Source: Antedon bifida
Taxonomy: Eukaryota; Echinodermata; Crinoidea; Comatulida; Antedonidae
Length of the DNA stretch: 64,000 nt
Direction: 5' to 3'
Assembly (NCBI GenBank): GCA_963402885.1
Contig: OY727095.1
Location: forward strand, 4,283,001 to 4,347,000
Below the pieces are notes generated by a model, which made no database searches, was not told where the DNA came from, and worked only from the letters and a program-made list of their open reading frames with translations. Below are positions 60,971 to 64,000 of this stretch, piece by piece (the first letter of the stretch is position 1; each line of letters starts with the position of its first letter). The position numbers and the translations under genes were made by a program.

Positions 60971-61133
60971 GCTGCTCTAGCCAGCTACGTCCCATGAGGA
61001 CTACACATTCATAAGCTAAAGCAAGCAGCAGTTATAGTATCTAAGGCCGACAGTTTTGCGACTTTAATTTATAGATCCCAGCTGCTGGACCCAAAAAACG
61101 TCTATGAGGGCTCACGGTTGAACGATTTTTTTC

Positions 61134-62661
61134 TTATCTAGGCCTATTTAACACCCCCTTAACTTCTTCGAGTTTGTCTTCACTCAGCAGCCCTCTCGGT
61201 TCAAAATCTAAAATCAAACTCCAGCTGTCTGCATACTTCTTCAGGACAGGAAAGTTGTATCGTCCATCAAGAGATTTTACATCTGAATCACTAAGATCCT
61301 TTCCCAGATTAAAAATCTTGATTGTGTGTGGTGAAAATGATACTGGATCACGGTTCTTGATATCTTTGAAAAGAGGAAGCTTTTTTGTGACACGTGATTC
61401 AAAGCCAAGTTGGTTAGTTACTTTTAAAGTATCATACAGGACAGAAATATTTGTTGAACTCAATAGCCCAGACCCAGTTAAAAGAGCTAACAGTTCGATT
61501 GTACTGGGAGCCCTTTTCAACTCTTGAACGTCGCCTAAATGTATGCATAGAACTTTTAGCTTGGTGAGGAGACCACGTTCATCATACCACTGTGCAAAAT
61601 CCGCAATCAACTGTTGAAAATCATCATTCGAAAGATCTGTACGGAAAGAAAAAGGAAAAAATACAATATTATCTACCAAAATTCAATAATAAACATCTTT
61701 GCTCAAATTATTATAAATTGTACAGCAACACTTTTAGGCCAAGTGCATTTTGTTTTTATCGTATTTCTATAATTATTGTCATCAACTTATTATTTTTTAT
61801 GATGTATTAGAAACTATCAGTCTATTCATAATCATCGTGCAATAATCATTCCTTTCATCTTCTTTTGTTTTTCTATTTTCATTCTTCTATTAAAAAAAAA
61901 ATTTACCTTCACTTGGTTCGCATTGGTCACTCGATGATACGCCCCTAGTTTCGTTATTTATAGTATTGCCTAAAATAGAAAAGTAACCATGAGTTATTGC
62001 CAACTAAGTTATTCAGATAATAGTTATGTCAATTGTTTAAAATCAAATATTTCTTCAATACAAATTAGATAGTTTTGAACGGGAATGATATTACTTTTAA
62101 AACTAGACTAGCTTATTTTCTGATGTACATACCCTTAATAATCAGGATGTCTTTCACAGCTTGTCCTAGGCAATTCGCAAACCTTTCTATCTTGTCTGGT
62201 TTATCTTCTAGAACTACGTTGATCTCCAGCTTCAGAACCACATCCCATACATTCTTATAGTTATGATGTCTTAGTTCGTAGTAAGCGATAAGATCTCTCA
62301 ATGCATCTGGGTGAACTTGTCTCATAGCTTTGAACAGTCGCTTCCGGAAAGAGGACAACTTAGGTTGATTTGTATTCGGAAGGTTGTTGTCATTTATATA
62401 TTTTGTAACAATATTCTCAGCATCTTTCATTTCTGTTAGCTCCGTTATCTCTAAGAGAATGTTAACATTGGTCGGTGTGATTAAACCCTTGTTTTCAAGC
62501 GCATTAAATAAATCGTTTCCAATAGAATCTGGATTTGTAACATCACCCACACTTAAGAGATCGAATAAACATAATCGTAACCAAAAGTACCTTTCACCGT
62601 CATAGAATTTACTCAGAGTAGATTTCAAGTTTCGGAATTCGTAAAGTTTAGAATCTGCCAT
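61134..62661 (-). CDS. death-effector-domain gene 5, long form (364 aa)
   Basis: Exons (minus): 62661-62133, 61969-61907, 61636-61134; GT-AG (one donor gtatgt); 1095 nt, the same total as gene 1. Start MADSKLYEFRNLKSTL. Death folds 1 and 2 (about 5-95, 103-172) include DLFNALENKGLITPTNVNIL and FRKRLFKAMRQVHPDALRDL. The linker has NNETRGVSSSDQCEPSE. Folds 3 and 4 (about 198-285, 292-360) include LLALLTGSGLLSSTNISVLY, FSPHTIKIFNLGKDLSDSDV and ILDFEPRGLLSEDKLEEV. Exon 1 is clearly related to genes 3 and 4, while the C-terminal half matches gene 1, so this is the best reference for the full family layout. No protease, kinase or death domain is present. Cytoplasmic adaptor is the likely role. Confidence 0.72.
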
Positions 62662-62849
62662 CTCGTCTTATTGTATAGGTAGGCTATAATAAAATATTGA
62701 TATTATTGTTTCTGTTTATTTTTTAGTAGCTTTCATATAAATTATATTTGTAAACTAAACGGATGATGACCAAAATAAGAGAAAGTGAGATCTCCAATTT
62801 GCTTATTTTGTATTTCTAGGCCTTTTAGGCCTAATAAGAGTTGAACAAA

Positions 62850-64000
62850 GCAATCGTTGGACTATAGCCCAATTATCGTCTTTTGTGTTTATAGTTTATA
62901 CAATACACAATACAAAGGATCATGAAAGAGATATTCTATGCCTAAATTTCATGACAAATATATAATATATAGGCCTATGAATTGTTGGGTAAGTCACTAG
63001 AGGCATACTGTAGGCCTATATGTAATGCAATCATGGTGCATCAACAATAGGCATTAATACAAATACAGTGGTGTACATTTGAAATGCTTGTAACTAATCT
63101 ATAACTCCAAAGCAATCGTTAGCCCAATTTTCGTCCTTTGTGTTTAGTAGTTTATACAATTTACCAAAGGATCATGAAAGAGATTGAGATTAAACAATAA
63201 TAGCCCAGGGATATATATATATATATCTAGGCCTATGGATTGTTTTGTGTAAATCACTAGAGACATATAGGTACATGAAATCATGGTGTATCAACAATAG
63301 GCATTAATCAAATACATTGGTCTAAATTTGAAATACATGAAGCTAATTTATAGCTCCATGGTTATACATTACCTGTCAAAAATAATGATTGCACTCCGGG
63401 CTTATTTGACACCCTAATGGCGACGGATCTTCTCCACAAGAAAACGTACGTCAGCGTATGCAACAATATATATTGATTGTATAATAAGTTCAATTTTAGG
63501 CTATTTCATTTATAATGTATAAGGTCCTTTCAGAAAAACACATTGTATCACAAAAGTAAACCACTTGAGAGTTGGAAAAACTATAAACATCTGGTTTCAT
63601 AGAAGGAAATTAGTGTATTTATAGGTTGAACATTGATAATAATCATATAATCGTCCATCGATTATGTAAATAATCAACAAGTTGACAGAACGGTAATTAT
63701 GCCCAAATCGAAAAAGCGTTTCTCCCACTTCTCACGCGATGAATAATTATCATAACATTGTTATATTTTTATAAATGATGGTTTTTTTTCAAAGCTATAA
63801 TTACACTGGATGGAAAATCCCGTACATGAAAAGTGATCGTACTACCACTACCACTAATATGAATATTTTAATAAGGCTATTCCATTCTAGTGGTAGTGGT
63901 AGTATGACCACTTTCAATACGGGATTTTCCATTCAGTTTAATTATAGCTTTATAAAAAACAAAATATATTGGTATAAAAAACACGGCGATGTAATAACAT
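62850..64000. repeat. segmental duplication, copy B (upstream of gene 5)
   Basis: Near-identical to 59007-60162 and truncated by the window end. It includes a family-4 MITE at about 63790-63956. Confidence 0.85.
63790..63956. mobile_element. MITE family 4, copy upstream of gene 5
   Basis: Same sequence as the copy at 59951-60117, carried along by the segmental duplication. Confidence 0.85.

Larger units (their letters stand above)
58311..61133. other. interval between death-effector genes 4 and 5
   Basis: It contains the Helentron-like insertion (58414-58966), a block almost identical to the right edge of the window (59007-60162), a family-4 MITE (59951-60117) and a decayed exon relic (60866-60970). 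No intact gene. Confidence 0.6.

Overview
The window is eukaryotic: every convincing gene is split by GT-AG introns, and the intergenic and intronic DNA is AT-rich and packed with short inverted-repeat transposons and retroelement debris. Gene content (pappalysin, ZER1, an ankyrin/SOCS-box protein, an IgGFc-binding-like receptor, an expanded death-effector-domain family) points to a marine invertebrate deuterostome, most likely an echinoderm. That is inference from families and repeat style; no marker gene proves it.

Layout. 3-800 (+): 3' end of an IgGFc-binding-like membrane receptor. 2252-17126 (-): a complete pappalysin metalloproteinase in 18 exons; the exons join in frame to 1548 residues. 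17127-21874: gene-free, repeat-rich. 21875-24816 (-) and 25466-32804 (-): two neighbouring, apparently undescribed single-pass membrane proteins of 168 and 305 aa with matching intron phases; the longer has a tyrosine-rich cytoplasmic tail. Introns of the longer gene hold nested CR1/L2-like retrotransposons. 33170-35001 (+): an ankyrin-repeat/SOCS-box protein sharing a 365-bp divergent promoter interval with the 305-aa gene. 36415-43991 (-): a complete ZER1 orthologue in 13 coding exons (751 aa). 46543-62661 (-): a tandem array of five death-effector-domain genes. Three encode long proteins that I read as four death-fold domains (364, 390 and 364 aa) and two encode only the N-terminal pair (177 and 176 aa).

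Themes. ZER1 (CUL2 substrate receptor) and the SOCS-box protein (Elongin/Cullin adaptor) are both ubiquitin-ligase receptors but need not be functionally linked. The death-effector array looks like a lineage-specific apoptosis or innate-immunity expansion in which short forms may regulate long forms. Its repeat unit includes a palindromic element upstream of each gene, and the upstream blocks of units 4 and 5 are nearly identical although their coding exons differ. At least five inverted-repeat transposon families, a probable Helentron-like element with a paralogous empty site, and a 1.2-kb fold-back element are resolved. All gene models were assembled by hand from reading frames and splice signals, without transcript data.
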